From assembly GCA_032718475.1 (NCBI GenBank), contig JAUCBJ010007163.1, forward strand, positions 1 through 64,000: a stretch of 64,000 nt of DNA, read 5' to 3'. The stretch is from Nemertoderma westbladi. Lineage: Eukaryota; Xenacoelomorpha; Nemertodermatida; Nemertodermatidae. The notes under the pieces are model-generated. The model had not been told where the DNA came from. It worked only from the letters and a program-made list of their open reading frames with translations, and made no database searches. Positions 20,295 to 30,699 of this stretch are shown piece after piece (the stretch's first letter is position 1; each line of letters opens with the position of its first letter). Made by a program: the position numbers and the translations under genes.

Positions 20295-22554
20295 GTTTAG
20301 TTATACAGTTGAATGTCTACTACTATAGTTTCAGTTAAAGCAAGTCGAGTAATTCAGTATGACCGCAAGCCTAGCGATTTATTACCGGTACCGTTACCCA
20401 GTGTAACGTGATATATACACAATATGTTAGAATACCGGTATGCTTATAATATATAAGTGTTATTACAGACTAGATTTGTCACAGAGTACCGGTATAATTT
20501 TAGCACAAATATATATATATATAGTAGGCCTATAATGAATACCGGTATACAGCTTACACTTATAGTATATAAGTATAATTCTGGACTAGAATTAATTACA
20601 GAGTACCGGTATGATTTCAGCTCAAATTTATAGAAATAAATATAATAAGCCTATGGTAAGTACCGGTATGTCAATTATTTTTAGAATAATTGAATTTCTG
20701 AATATTTTAGGGTTACTTAGTTACTTTAACTTACTTTATTACCGTTATTTAAGCAGTAGTCCAACTGACAGTGAGACCTAGTTGTTGTATGGCAGGCCTA
20801 CTATTTATAAATCGTTTGAGTTGATTTATAATAGATATATACCCGTTTAAAAAGGGGTTTTGACAATATTTGAAATAAATGTTATTATTTCTGGGGAAGT
20901 CACTACACAGAAGCTGAGCGCCTCTCAGTGAAGTGTTATTTATTTGACACTAAAACTGATAATTCTAATTTACCTAAGTTACTTAATACTACAAATTACT
21001 TACGATACGGGTGAGATCAATTCTCTAATTAAACACAACAAAATATTACGTACGAAATTTTTAGGGTAATTTTACAGGAAGTCTACAAACCAGTCCAACA
21101 AAGGGTTAGATTTCTGGCTATTACAAAGGACAGGGTACTACGGTATTTAAATAATAAGTAGTAGAAAATATATTGTACTGTCCAGATAGGAAAATACCAC
21201 CGCCTGACGACCTATAACCGTATCGCTATAGGTACTACGTTATGTATCACGGATTGTTCCTACCCAGAAGCTAATAGAGCTAACGAATGTGCCTATCAAC
21301 CACTTTACAACACAAATATACTGCCTACACTAATTACTTCGGAAGGCACTGTACACTAAACCCTAAATTAGGTACAAGTACCGGTATAACAAATAATCAG
21401 TAGTTAAATATACTTGAACAGTTAAAAGAACCACGGCATCTGCTGGAGTGACCGAAGCACAAAGTCGTCAGTCTTTACCTACGCCAAGCAGCCCTGATGT
21501 AGTACCGGGGTTAGTTTAACTATAACGGTATGTATAACAAGCACAATTACTGTAGGAATAAACTTGGGGACATGAATGTTGCGAATAATCGCATAAACTC
21601 TGAATAATAAATATTACGCTACCCGCACAGAATACTCAAACAAATACAAACCAAACGCTGGCAGACTACTATTAAGCCTAAACAAACTACTGTATGTGCA
21701 GATTCTGAAACTGTTAGTTAGTATGCGTTCTAACACGGTAGTACGACTTACTCTTTAAGAGGGGATTGACCTTACCGCTTATGGCTGCCCCAACTTACTA
21801 ACGGCACTTGATCAGACCAACTCTACACACGCAGCAATCCCTTCAGACCTAAAAATAGCTAGACAACAATCCAGCCTACAAATATTTGAGTAATACTATT
21901 ACGGTACCTGAACAGACCACACAAACAAACACAGGCTAAAACACTGGCAGACTACGATCAAGCCTAAATAAACTACAGTATATGCAGACTCTGAAACTGT
22001 TAGTTAGTATGCGTTCTAACACGGTAGTACGACTTACTCTTTAAGAGGGGATTGACCTTACCGCTTATGGCTGCCCCAACTTACTAACGGCACTTTATCA
22101 GACAAACTCTACACACGCCGTAATCTCTCCAAACCCAACCACAGTCAGACAGCAGCTCAGCCTACAATTATCTGAACAATCTGAGCAGGGTCACACGCCT
22201 TCTGCTCAATATTAGCCTACTAGGAAATAAAACTGACAGAAATAAGTAAGCTCCAAAAGAAACAAGGGGTGTACAGTCCCTAATCTCTTAAACAGCCTAC
22301 CGGTATACAATAATCAAAATCGAATAATACTAAATGTACTTGTACAGCAGTACCGGTACCGGTGATGACAGTTAGGCCTACTGACCTACAAAGTACCGGT
22401 TCAGTTTTACCGGTCACTACGGTATTTTGCAACCTTATTGCCTACTGCAATAAGATTGTAAACTGTTACTGTTCGACAGAACAGTATTTTACTGTATTTA
22501 ATGCCTACACTTGCAACCTTATTGCTTACTGCAATAAGATTATTAAACTGTTAC
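20295..22554 (-). other. BEL-1 leader (5' untranslated region)
   Basis: This non-coding segment between LTR B and the gag ATG matches the leaders at 46153-47935 and 49068-50359. It contains ATACCGGTAT palindromes within ~110-bp imperfect repeats near gag (20400-20690). It also holds a 286-bp tandem duplication (units from 21705 and 21991) and, next to the LTR, a duplicated CTTATTGC...GCAATAAG hairpin (22434 and 22518). No TGG-type primer-binding site is obvious next to the LTR. Confidence 0.65.
21705..22270. repeat. 286-bp tandem duplication in BEL-1 leader
   Basis: The stretch from CTGAAACTGTTAGTTAGTAT through CCCCAACTTACTAACGGCAC occurs at 21705 and again at 21991, nearly unchanged. Similarity then fades. 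Confidence 0.85.
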
Positions 22555-23813
22555 TGTTCGCGCTTTTGAAGACCTTTAGCAGTTTAACCTGCCAAAATTT
22601 ATATGTCTTTTAGTTAATTAAAACCACTTTAGCATACGACAATAATTTATGCTAATACGCAAAACATTAGCCGAAGTCAGCCCATGCGCGATCATTCACC
22701 CGATGGATCTACACCCGGGAGACTGAATTCGGATGCTTGAATTGTATTATTACAGTGTAAGGTTGCAGTGTATACCTAATGTATTATTCGATAGATCGTT
22801 AATAATTAATCTCTGACAGATATTATTGGCTTTCGGGAAATATTAACAGTTCCTTTAGGACGTGGCGCTTTATCTATTTAAACAGAACTAAGACTTATAC
22901 TAAAACGCAACGATACTGCTTATGATTAAAGTATAAAGCGTATTCTTTAGGAAATACTTTGTTACCAATCACGATCATACACACTATTCTGCCGACAGTC
23001 AGTACATTTGATCACACATAAAGAGAGCAGTAATTGACTCACGTAGGGTCTGCTAAATAACATTGGATTCAATACACACCACATTAATATAAATCGCAAT
23101 TGTTATGTATAGCCGGTCTCTCTAACCTGTAGTGTTATCAAGAAAATTGGGAATTGGGTGATTTATCCGTATTATCCAAATAGCAATATTTCCATCAACA
23201 AATAGGTACAATTAATAACTGACGGTAAAATAACAGTACAAGCAATATGATTAATGCAATTAAATTAAGTGAGTTAATGCTGTCTTTCGATTTGATTGAT
23301 TAATTAATTAAGATTTGTTTCGGTAACAGTTTATACTTTCGATAATTCAAGCAGTTTACTAGAGTTCTTCCCAAAAGGCCGGTGTTTCTGGCTTAGACAG
23401 CAATAACAACAAAGTAACAAGAAAAAACAGTAAGACTGAACACTCTCCTTATGATCGACTAAAAGCTACACGTCGACAGGAAAAATCGCTCTGATTGGCT
23501 CAAGCCAAACAAAGAACCTTGCATCTAATGGCTGTTTCCATGTCAGCAACCAGCTGCTAGATGTCGTAATATGAATTATCACGGCTAAGCTATGAAAGGT
23601 AGTTGATGCATTACAGGTTTTTTGCCTTACCATGTCCGCCAAAACACGTATATAGCAGAATGATTTTTATGTCCGTTAAAACACCTGTAAAGGTACCTTG
23701 CGGGCGAGGGGAATATATATACAGTTAGAAAACCTTTTTAGAGTATTCCAGCGCCTGGGGGGGAACTGGCCAGCAAAGGCAAACGTATCAGTTATCCCAC
23801 AAAAGCTTTTACA
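22555..23813 (-). repeat. BEL-1 5' LTR (LTR B)
   Basis: It has the same TG...CA ends and almost the same sequence as LTR A, over 1259 bases. Its right edge cuts into the gag of BEL-2: that gag frame runs from real gag into LTR sequence at 23813. Confidence 0.8.
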
Positions 23814-24791
23814 CCTACCGTTTTTATTGTCTGGGTTCGGCCTATTGGATGTATTGGGGTTATATTTATTCGTGTTGTTATTTTTTCCCTGCCCGGTTTT
23901 GCCCTCGGCTACTTGTGGACTCGCAGTCCCCTGCGTTGCTGCATATGGCAGTGATTGCCTGAGCTTTGGTAATGCATTCGAAGCATTGTGCTCTGGTTTC
24001 GGTCTGTTGTAATCCGTTTTTGATCCCTTTCCCAGACTATCCTCGCTATAGACTGGGTCGGTTATTAATTCAGCTTCATAGCTTAAGAAGCTCGACATTT
24101 CCTCTAAACCCGGTTCCGCACCCTTTTTATCTCGAGTGGAGAAAGCGACTCTCCTCCACTTATTGCGCAGCCAGATCGGCAGTGCCTGCACTATCGTGGT
24201 GATGTTGTTGGACGCGTTGAGCTCGTATGGTGCATCTAGCGTCTTTAGCACGATCAGCGCCTTTTCGACTTTGTTAGCGAACGTCTTAATGCTAACGGGA
24301 TTATCCTGTAGGCCACCCGTTGTTATACCTCTCAGGGTTTGCCTGATGATCTTAGCTGGGTGCCCGTATTCCCTATCCAGTGCCCGCCATGCCGTCGTGA
24401 AGCCGCCTTCTATACCCTGGTATTGCCTCACGATGTCGTATGCTGGGCCTCCTGTGTATACTTGCAGATACTTTAGGCACTCTGCCTGCGTCAAGTTCTT
24501 TGTTAGTATTTCGTTACTGTACATGCGCCGAAACTGTAGGTATTCTTCCGGCCTACTCCCATCGAATTTGAATGGTTCCACGGGTGGTAACTCGATCCTA
24601 GTTTTTAACGCATCGATTAACGTGGCCATTCCCACCGCTTGCGCCTCCAATGGGTTCGATGGATGTTGCATAGTTTCTCTTGTTTGGTGCGGTCCGTCCG
24701 TTCTATTTTCTATCTTTCTCTGACTTGGGTATATCATTGGGGGTAGCGGCCCCCTCCATATTTCTGTGTCGCATGACTTATTTTCATCCAA
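23814..24791 (-). pseudogene. BEL-2 gag core, truncated by LTR B
   Basis: The core reads PPVEPFKFDGSRPEEYLQFR, YLQVYTGGPAYDIVRQYQG and AWRALDREYGHPAKII, the DUF1759-type gag domain of BEL/Pao elements. It differs clearly from BEL-1 gag. The C-terminal part is Asn/Pro-rich (NKYNPNTSNRPNPDNKNGR). After that the frame continues for ~45 codons inside LTR B to a chance stop at 23676. The zinc knuckles expected next are lost. The upstream piece (24850-25782) is in another frame, with the switch at a 13-base poly-G run. Confidence 0.8.
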
Positions 24792-24849
24792 GGGGCTCGT
24801 TGTTCTTGCTCCTATTGGGGTATATTGTTGATATTGTGATGGGGGAATG

Positions 24850-25782
24850 TCACCCTGTCCCCCCCCCCCCCACCGGTATGTTTGGTACTGGGGTTGATGT
24901 TAATATATTGGGGCCCATGCACCTATCTGCAATAATTCCCCCCTCCCCTGGGTATATGTTATATCCTTTGGTGCTGTAGTCATACTGTTGCACTGGTACC
25001 GGTATAGGCCTATCAGCTTCTGGCCTACCTACCGGAATGTATTCCGCGACTTCCGGGTTTAATCCCGTCGTCCGCGCTATCCTATCACCTACATTGCCTC
25101 TGTCAGCATGGCCTATGGTATGTGCAGTAAGGCCTACAGTATGTCCTACAGTCTGTATGTATTGCTCAGGATCGAAGTTTATTCTTCTCGAATAATCCTC
25201 CCCGCGGCTACCGTATCCTCGATCGGCAGGTACATCCCGTCGGAAAGTTTCTCTTCGACCCCCTCTACTGCTCTCATCTTCGTACCGGTACATCGTGAAC
25301 CCCTCTCTCGACGCGTGGTGCGCCTCGTCGGGTCGCGTCTCTCCGGGACGACGGCAATCTCCCGAAGCTCGACCCCACCGGCTCTCTCCTTCCATCTCAA
25401 CCACCGACGGCTCGCTATCCGTCCTCGCTCTTCTATCGTTCGCGGCGATACTTCTCTTACTGTCTTCCCTTCTTCTCCTTTCAGTGCAGTATTCCCGCTC
25501 GTGAGATCTCTCGTCGACCTCCCGGTTGAACTCCACTGTTATTCTTCCCTCTTCTGATCGGGCTCGACGCTTCGTCCGCCCTCTCGCGACGTCAACCTGC
25601 CTCTCTCTGCTCGATCGCACGCCGCTGGGGATACTCGCAATCCCCTTAGTACTCCCCATCGCCGGGTGTTGCGGTTTACCTAATTCGGCCCGCGCATTAT
25701 TCGCCGACGCCTGTGGGACACTCTCTGCCCCCACTCTCTCGCTACTAATGGGGTGTCCGTAGCCCCCCCCCCCCCCCCCCAC
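24850..25782 (-). pseudogene. BEL-2 gag, middle piece (Arg/Ser/Glu-rich)
   Basis: About 310 codons of low-complexity, Arg-rich sequence (RRRREDSKRS, RGGRRETFRRD), then VQQYDYSTKGYNIYPGEGG. It ends at the poly-G run near 24859. It is in the same frame as the piece upstream, from which it is separated by stops within a duplicated G-rich module. It is probably a disordered linker of gag. Confidence 0.6.
24859..24871. repeat. Poly-C (poly-G) run, 13 bases
   Basis: This sits exactly where the BEL-2 gag frame changes between the pieces at 24850-25782 and 23814-24791. Confidence 0.95.
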
Positions 25783-25910
25783 CCGCCACTTCTAACTTCA
25801 CAACCTCTTACTACACCTCTACACCCCTCTTGTTGGGCATTCTCTGCCCCCCCCCCCTTCTCGCCGCTAATTTTACGTGGTGGGGCGCCCATAGCCCCCC
25901 CCCCCCCCCC
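25763..25910. repeat. Duplicated G-rich module with poly-C runs of 18, 11 and 16
   Basis: Runs lie at 25763-25780, 25847-25857 and 25895-25910. The surrounding ~130 bases are duplicated (protein GEWGGGGGYG in both), and each copy carries a long run. Confidence 0.9.
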
Positions 25911-26027
25911 ACTCGCCACATCTAACTTCACTATCTCTTACTTCGCTTCTACACCCCTCTCCCGTCGACACAATGTTTCTACTACGGCTGGGTCCAATTA
26001 CCCCCGCCTCTCTCTCTACTACTACCT

Positions 26028-26160
26028 GGCCTACCAGGCCTACTTCGGGTTGGCTCAACCCCACCGTTTCCGGCCTACTAACTACGAGGCCTACCAGGCC
26101 CCCCTCGGGTTGGCTCAACCCCGCCGGTTCCGGCCTACCAACTACGTGGCCTACCAGGCC
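26028..26160. repeat. 60-bp coding tandem repeat in BEL-2 gag
   Basis: GGCCTACCAGGCC begins at 26028, 26088 and 26148, an exact 60-base period, followed by CGGGTTGGCTCAACCCC in the first two units. Confidence 0.9.
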
Positions 26161-26509
26161 CTCACCCGCCGGGCTATGTACGTCCGACGCGTTTACATTA
26201 ATAGCATTACTGTGATTGTTTCCTAGTTCACCCAAATTATTTTGTGCACCAAAGTTCGAAACATTATCTTGCGTGATAATATTATTTGAATTATTTTGTA
26301 AATTCGAACTCGGATTATTATTTAGATTATTTGGATTATTCTGCCTGATAACATTATTTGAATTATTTTGCACATTAACATTAGAATCGTTCGGATTTAA
26401 ATTTAAATTATTACTATTAGGTAAAGTATTTCCTGCAATAAAGATTTGGTTAGAGTCACTCAATACAGTACTATTAATATTAACGTCATCTACTGTAATA
26501 TTATTATTA

Positions 26510-26529
26510 CCCCCCCCCCCCCCCCCCCC
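26510..26529. repeat. Poly-C run, 20 bases
   Basis: It encodes the Gly tract of the BEL-2 gag piece; an obvious site for replication slippage or sequencing error. Confidence 0.95.
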
Positions 26530-27581
26530 GCCCGTACGGTCACACCAGTTTCGGGTCTGTCGTGCGGTCCCTGTAAGTGGGGTATTAATAAACGTATCCA
26601 CGGCCCTTGGCCCCTCGAAAGTATTCGAGCCAGCCTCGCTCTCAGACGCCCCCATCTGCGCTAGCTCCAGTTCGCGCGTGTGTCTAGCTTTGTACTCTAT
26701 AAGCCCAATTTGTTGTTTCTCCAATTCCTTTTGCTCTCGCTCCGCTCTTGCCATTCTCTCCTCACACTCCCGCGCGTCCTGGTCGGCCAACTCTGCCACT
26801 CTCCTAACTCTCTCCCTTCGCCTCGCCTCACGCTCCTTGCGTTCCTTTTCCTCTCCCGCCTCACGCTCCTTACGTTCCGTCTCACGCTCTTTGCGTTCCG
26901 CCTCACGCTCTTTGCGTTCCTTTTCTTCCCTCGCCTCACACTCCTTACGTTCCTTTTCTTCCCTCGCCTCACGCTCCTTACGTTCCGCCACACGTTCCTC
27001 TTGTTCCTTCCTCTCTATTTCCTCACACTCCCTAAGGCTTCTCGTGGCCCTTTCGGCCCTCTCTCTAGTCTCTCTAATCAGCACCATTTCTCTTTCTAAC
27101 AGCACCCTCCCTTCCTCTAGCCGTTTATCTACTTCTTTATGGCCTTGTGCTATTAGACCGAGTTGGTACGTGGCGTTTATCTCTCTCACCCGTCTTTCTT
27201 TCACGGAGGATGTAGCAGACTTATCAGTTATGACGGATTCCCTCCGCCTTCCTGATCTACTAACTCTCCCCCTCCTCCCGGAACTCCCTCCGACCGACGA
27301 GACTGAATCCTCGGGGTCAACCTCGGATTCGCCCTCCTCAGGTCTCTTCCAACCCACTAATTTTATACCCTGGGCACCGACTAAGTATGGCCCTACGTAC
27401 ACTGCACCAGGGTTCATATCCCTCTGCCATAGGTCACACAGTTCCTTGGCTACCCCTCTCGCTCTCTCTTCGGCCGTTTCTCTCTGTCCGAATCGCATTA
27501 AATAGTTAAAATGCCTATTCGACTCACCTAGTCCTCTCTTGAGTTTTACCTCGTCTATCGTCGCCCCTCCTCTGGCCTCCT

Positions 27582-28004
27582 CTAATAGTCTCCGGGTCGC
27601 GATGTAAGCCCGTCGAAGTCTCTCAGAAACCCCGACGTCCTCGTCGCCGACCTCTCCTCTGTCTCTCCGGGTCCGACGTCGTACCGGCGGCCCCACCGTC
27701 GCCGTTCCGGTGGGCCGTCCGTCGCCCTCGGCCTGTGGCGGGCCGGCGACACGGCACGTTGATCGTCGTCGCGTGTCGACTCGTCTCTTTCTCCCTCTAA
27801 CTCATTCTCTCGATCCTCCAACTCGACTCCCCCTCCTCTCGACTCGACTTCTGACTCCAGGCGGCCCCCCTCATCCTGAACTTCCGGGTCACCCGTTACC
27901 GATGGCTCCGGTGTCGTGGGCCTATACCGCCTGGTCGCGGCCTCGCGGATCGTTTGTTCTTCGTCCGGGGTCCGCGTCGGTGTTGTCTCACCTGACCGAC
28001 TCAT
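27582..28004 (-). pseudogene. BEL-2 gag start (acidic N-terminal piece)
   Basis: It begins MSRSGETTPTRTPDEE and continues as acidic, disordered sequence. It is the first ATG after the leader and the likely gag start. The last ~30 codons overlap the next piece in a different frame and are probably read out of frame. Confidence 0.5.
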
Positions 28005-28590
28005 CTCCGTTAACTCTAGATTGGTGGCTGGTAATCGCTGGGTTTAGTTGACTAGGGGAACAGCTCGGATTTAATTACTGTGACGGGATCCAGGAAGGAT
28101 CCCGATTTATCCGGTTATTTAGTTCACGCGTCCCCGCCGTGTGTGAAAGATAAAAGGAGTTTGTGTCGTTCGTCGTATATAATAATCGGCTGCACGGGTA
28201 TATAGATATAGGTATAGATTGCTGTACACGGAAGGCGGGTTAACGGTAATTAAAGTCCCCGACACTTCCCTAACTAAACTTACTAACCTAGCTAGCACCA
28301 ATATGACACTGAGATAACTGAATGACTGATTATTGGGTAACTGGTTATATTGCACGGGTGGCCTTATTGCTGTACTCACTCGGTGCCTTTCCCCCCTCTG
28401 ATTGGTTTATGCCCCTGTTGGCGCCTTCTGGAGTGTTTCCCTTCACTCCACCTGTTCTCTCTCTGTTAGGGGTTTGGCCCCTGACCCTCATTGTGTGCTT
28501 TTCCCTCCCACTTTGTTGGGGTGACACGAGTTGGTTATTACCCAACCTCGTGGCCCCCAATATTGCTTATCGGCTTAACTTTATGGGGTG
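28005..28590 (-). other. BEL-2 leader and possible LTR
   Basis: Non-coding DNA upstream of the BEL-2 gag ATG. On the minus strand it contains TGGGGGCCACGAGG followed by GGGTAATAACC, a plausible LTR start. No second copy exists in the window, so LTR limits cannot be set. Confidence 0.4.
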
Positions 28591-29035
28591 TTAGCGGGAT
28601 TGAATAAGCTAACATAGAAAATAGTAGCCCAATTTCTACCTGGCGTTCATAATGTGAAATTATCGTTACACCCATCACCATGGAAACGGGATTGAAAAAA
28701 AGTATACCTTTCCAATATTTTGATTATACTTTTATCTCCTTTACTCGCCTTCCAAATCACAAGAAAAGAATCCCCCATCGTCTTGAATTACAGACATGCA
28801 AAGTTTGTACTTTGTACACGGTTACCTTGACAACAACAATATAAAAATTCCAGAAAGACATTTTATTACATTTCATTGAACCCTAGTCATCATATCCACC
28901 TAAGAAAAGTAGCATATATAAGAAGTTTCTAAGGAAATATTATGAAAACAGAGACATAAATAGGGAAAAGATCGGCCTCCGCTAATTTCAGCAATCCGCT
29001 CACTGCATGACCTGTTATTTAGTACACCTTGGTAC

Positions 29036-29430
29036 AAACGTACTAACGTACGCCATCAGACATACATATGTCTGATGAGTACACCTGTACTAATGTACAT
29101 AGAAAGTACGTCTTATGAGTACACCTGTACTAATGTACATAATTACATACGCACTAACACTGGGTCAATGGGACCAATAGTAGTACATAATACATATTAT
29201 TTTAGGATTACAAGGTACATAGTACCATATTTAGGATTAGAAGGTACATAGTACTATATTTAGGATTAGAAGTGTACATAGTACCACGTTTAGAATTAGA
29301 TGAGTACACATTACATATGTCCAATGAGCACTATGTGCTAACGTACATAATACATACTAAATCCGGGTAAATGGGACCATATGCACTAATGCCGGGTCAA
29401 TGGGACCAATAATAGTACATAATACGTACA
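29036..29430. repeat. Degenerate GTACATA-type tandem repeats
   Basis: TAGGATTAGAAGGTACATAG-type units occur three to four times, and GAGTACACCTGTACTAATG twice. The phrase GGGTCAATGGGACCAATA also appears twice. Confidence 0.65.
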
Positions 29431-29956
29431 ATAGTGGTGCTGAGGACGCCACGTGACGAGTTGAGGGGGATATGAAGGCGTGGTAGGATTGATAATGTAG
29501 GCCGCAAGAACTAGACTACTATAGCGTATAACACAGAGTGCAGACTTAGCGATGAACATATAATATGGTGCAATGCAATCAGCACTCCAATAAACCATAT
29601 AGGATAGTGAATTGAGAGAAAATATCCAACCGTTAAAATTTATCATTTTTTCATCGGACACCGTGAAAATGTAGGGGCTCCCACCGAAAAGTATCAATCT
29701 GGTAAAAATATAAATATTGCAAAAAGGTGCGCCGAGAAAAGTTATGAAAATGTCATGGAAAATCTGGGAATCTAATCTGCGCTTCTATGTGAGCCGCGGG
29801 CTCGGGCGCGGCGCGGGCGCGGGCCGCGGGCTCCCTCTAGTGATTCTGAGACTCCAAAGTCATCAGCAAATTCTAGATCATTTAGGGTTGACCCAGGATT
29901 AACCCTTAAATAAAAATCGTAGGCTGACTATACCTTTTTAATACTCCATCTGGAGT

Positions 29957-29962
29957 ATTTAT
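29957..29962 (-). other. Candidate polyadenylation signal of the Ly6-like gene
   Basis: TTTATT on the plus strand (AATAAA on the minus strand) lies about 170 bases past the stop at 30134. Confidence 0.4.
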
Positions 29963-30133
29963 TATCTATATGGAGCATAAATAAACAAATTAATCACTGA
30001 AATTAATTTGAAATTAAACGAAACAAAATTAGAGAACAAGCCTACTTAAATTATGATAATTTATCATATTGAACTGATTGAATGATGGCTATATTTGTAA
30101 ACAATTTCCATGACAACAGAGAAGCCTAATGGT

Positions 30134-30415
30134 CTAGTACCAGTAGACCACGATTGGTGTCAGCAGTAGAGCCATAGAGAGAGAGGCGATCTTTGGAGCA
30201 GCATTACAATAGTCCTTGTCGTTGCAACAGAGAACGGAATCCCTATCTGGTGTTTTTGGGTAGTTCTTATGGCAGGCCGCTTTATTTACCCACATACACT
30301 CTTGGTATCCCTCCAATAACTTGTAATTCTTCCATGTCTTCGGGGGCTTCCATTTCTTTCGTCTGCCGCCTCTGCCTCCTGCAGCTCTACGTTTGTAGCG
30401 TGAGAAACGAGACAC
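30134..30415 (-). CDS. Terminal exon of a Ly6/three-finger-type GPI-anchored protein
   Basis: A splice acceptor (TTATATGTGTAG/GTGTCTCG on the minus strand) opens the exon, which ends at a stop at 30134. It encodes the second half of a three-finger domain: CMWVNKAACHKNYP, then LCCNDKDYCN, the CCxxxxxCN ending typical of Ly6/uPAR and activin-receptor ectodomains. A hydrophobic tail follows (IASLSMALLLTPIVVYWY), as in GPI-anchored members. A basic Gly/Arg/Lys stretch (RRAAGGRGGRRKK) precedes the cysteines and is unusual. The signal peptide and first cysteines would be in upstream exons (above 30415), which I could not find. It acts at the cell surface if the family assignment holds. Confidence 0.6.
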   Translation of the reverse strand: MSRFSRYKRRAAGGRGGRRKKWKPPKTWKNYKLLEGYQECMWVNKAACHKNYPKTPDRDSVLCCNDKDYCNAAPKIASLSMALLLTPIVVYWY

Positions 30416-30699
30416 CTACACATATAATAAACAAATACAAGGAACACAGTACTACACTAGTGTCATGTTCCTCTAAAAATAATGCGCCACCTAGAGGTCT
30501 GTAAGTGGATTTTAGAGGCCATTATTACCCAATAAAGATTTTAATATTTAATTTATTTTCATTTAGCAAATAAAATGGTTTGTTTCCAACCTAAAAATGG
30601 AGTCGTACATCAATAAACGGGTAGCGACTTACAGCGGTGGGATGCGGCGTTGTCTGAACAGCGCGATGGCTCTTATTGGTTAGTATTATAACGCTGCAC

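Larger units (their letters stand above)
9930..23813 (-). mobile_element. BEL-1: long BEL/Pao LTR retroelement with accessory ORFs, defective
   Basis: Read on the minus strand the order is 5' LTR B (23813-22555), leader (22554-20295), gag-protease (20294-16272), a rearranged stretch (16271-15145), a deleted pol remnant (15093-14329), a 1.6-kb spacer, two accessory ORFs (12707-11258) and 3' LTR A (11179-9930). The two LTRs are nearly identical by eye. The same LTR-leader-gag-pol order occurs on the plus strand from 40023, and the same accessory ORF-LTR order at 33915-38683, so the linkage is not chance. No matching 5-bp target duplication is seen (GTTAG left, CCTAC right), so recombination between two copies cannot be excluded. 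RT, RNase H and most of integrase are deleted. Confidence 0.7.
25873..27696 (-). pseudogene. BEL-2 gag, N-terminal piece with coiled coil
   Basis: About 600 codons. Residues ~20-120 are unrecognised but ordered-looking (RAYIATRRLLEEA, LCDLWQRDMNPGAVYVGPYLVGAQ). A long Glu/Arg/Lys coiled coil follows (ERKEREAREEKERKE units, ~190-340), then a GGGGGGGG tract, an Asn-rich stretch (~400-480) and three 20-residue repeats around GLSQPE. It ends just after a G-rich module. It overlaps the ORF at 27582-28004 in another frame, so a frame change lies near 27600-27700. Confidence 0.6.
23814..28590 (-). mobile_element. BEL-2: second, distinct BEL/Pao element, 5' half only
   Basis: The minus-strand order is possible LTR/leader (28590-28005), then gag pieces from 28004 to 23814, then an abrupt join to LTR B of BEL-1. 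Protease and pol are not found in the window. Either BEL-1 inserted into BEL-2 gag or a recombination joined them. Confidence 0.6.
28591..30133. other. Intergenic region with short repeats
   Basis: No gene is supported. 29036-29430 holds degenerate repeats of GTACATAGTACYATATTTAG and CCTGTACTAATGTACATA type. 29054-29077 is a near-perfect inverted repeat (CATCAGACATA/CATATGTCTGATG). 29791-29841 is an isolated, almost pure G/C block. The stretch next to 30134 is probably the 3' UTR of the Ly6-like gene. Confidence 0.5.

Noticed and set aside
22555-23813. LTR B as the 3' LTR of BEL-2
   Set aside because: The same LTR family is followed by the BEL-1 leader at both 22554 and 46153, so it belongs to BEL-1; BEL-2 gag is simply cut at its edge.
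26216-27505. Plus-strand 429-codon ORF, Ser/Leu-rich
   Set aside because: Antisense of BEL-2 gag coiled coil and Asn-rich tract; the minus strand has the coherent gag order and no domain appears on the plus strand.
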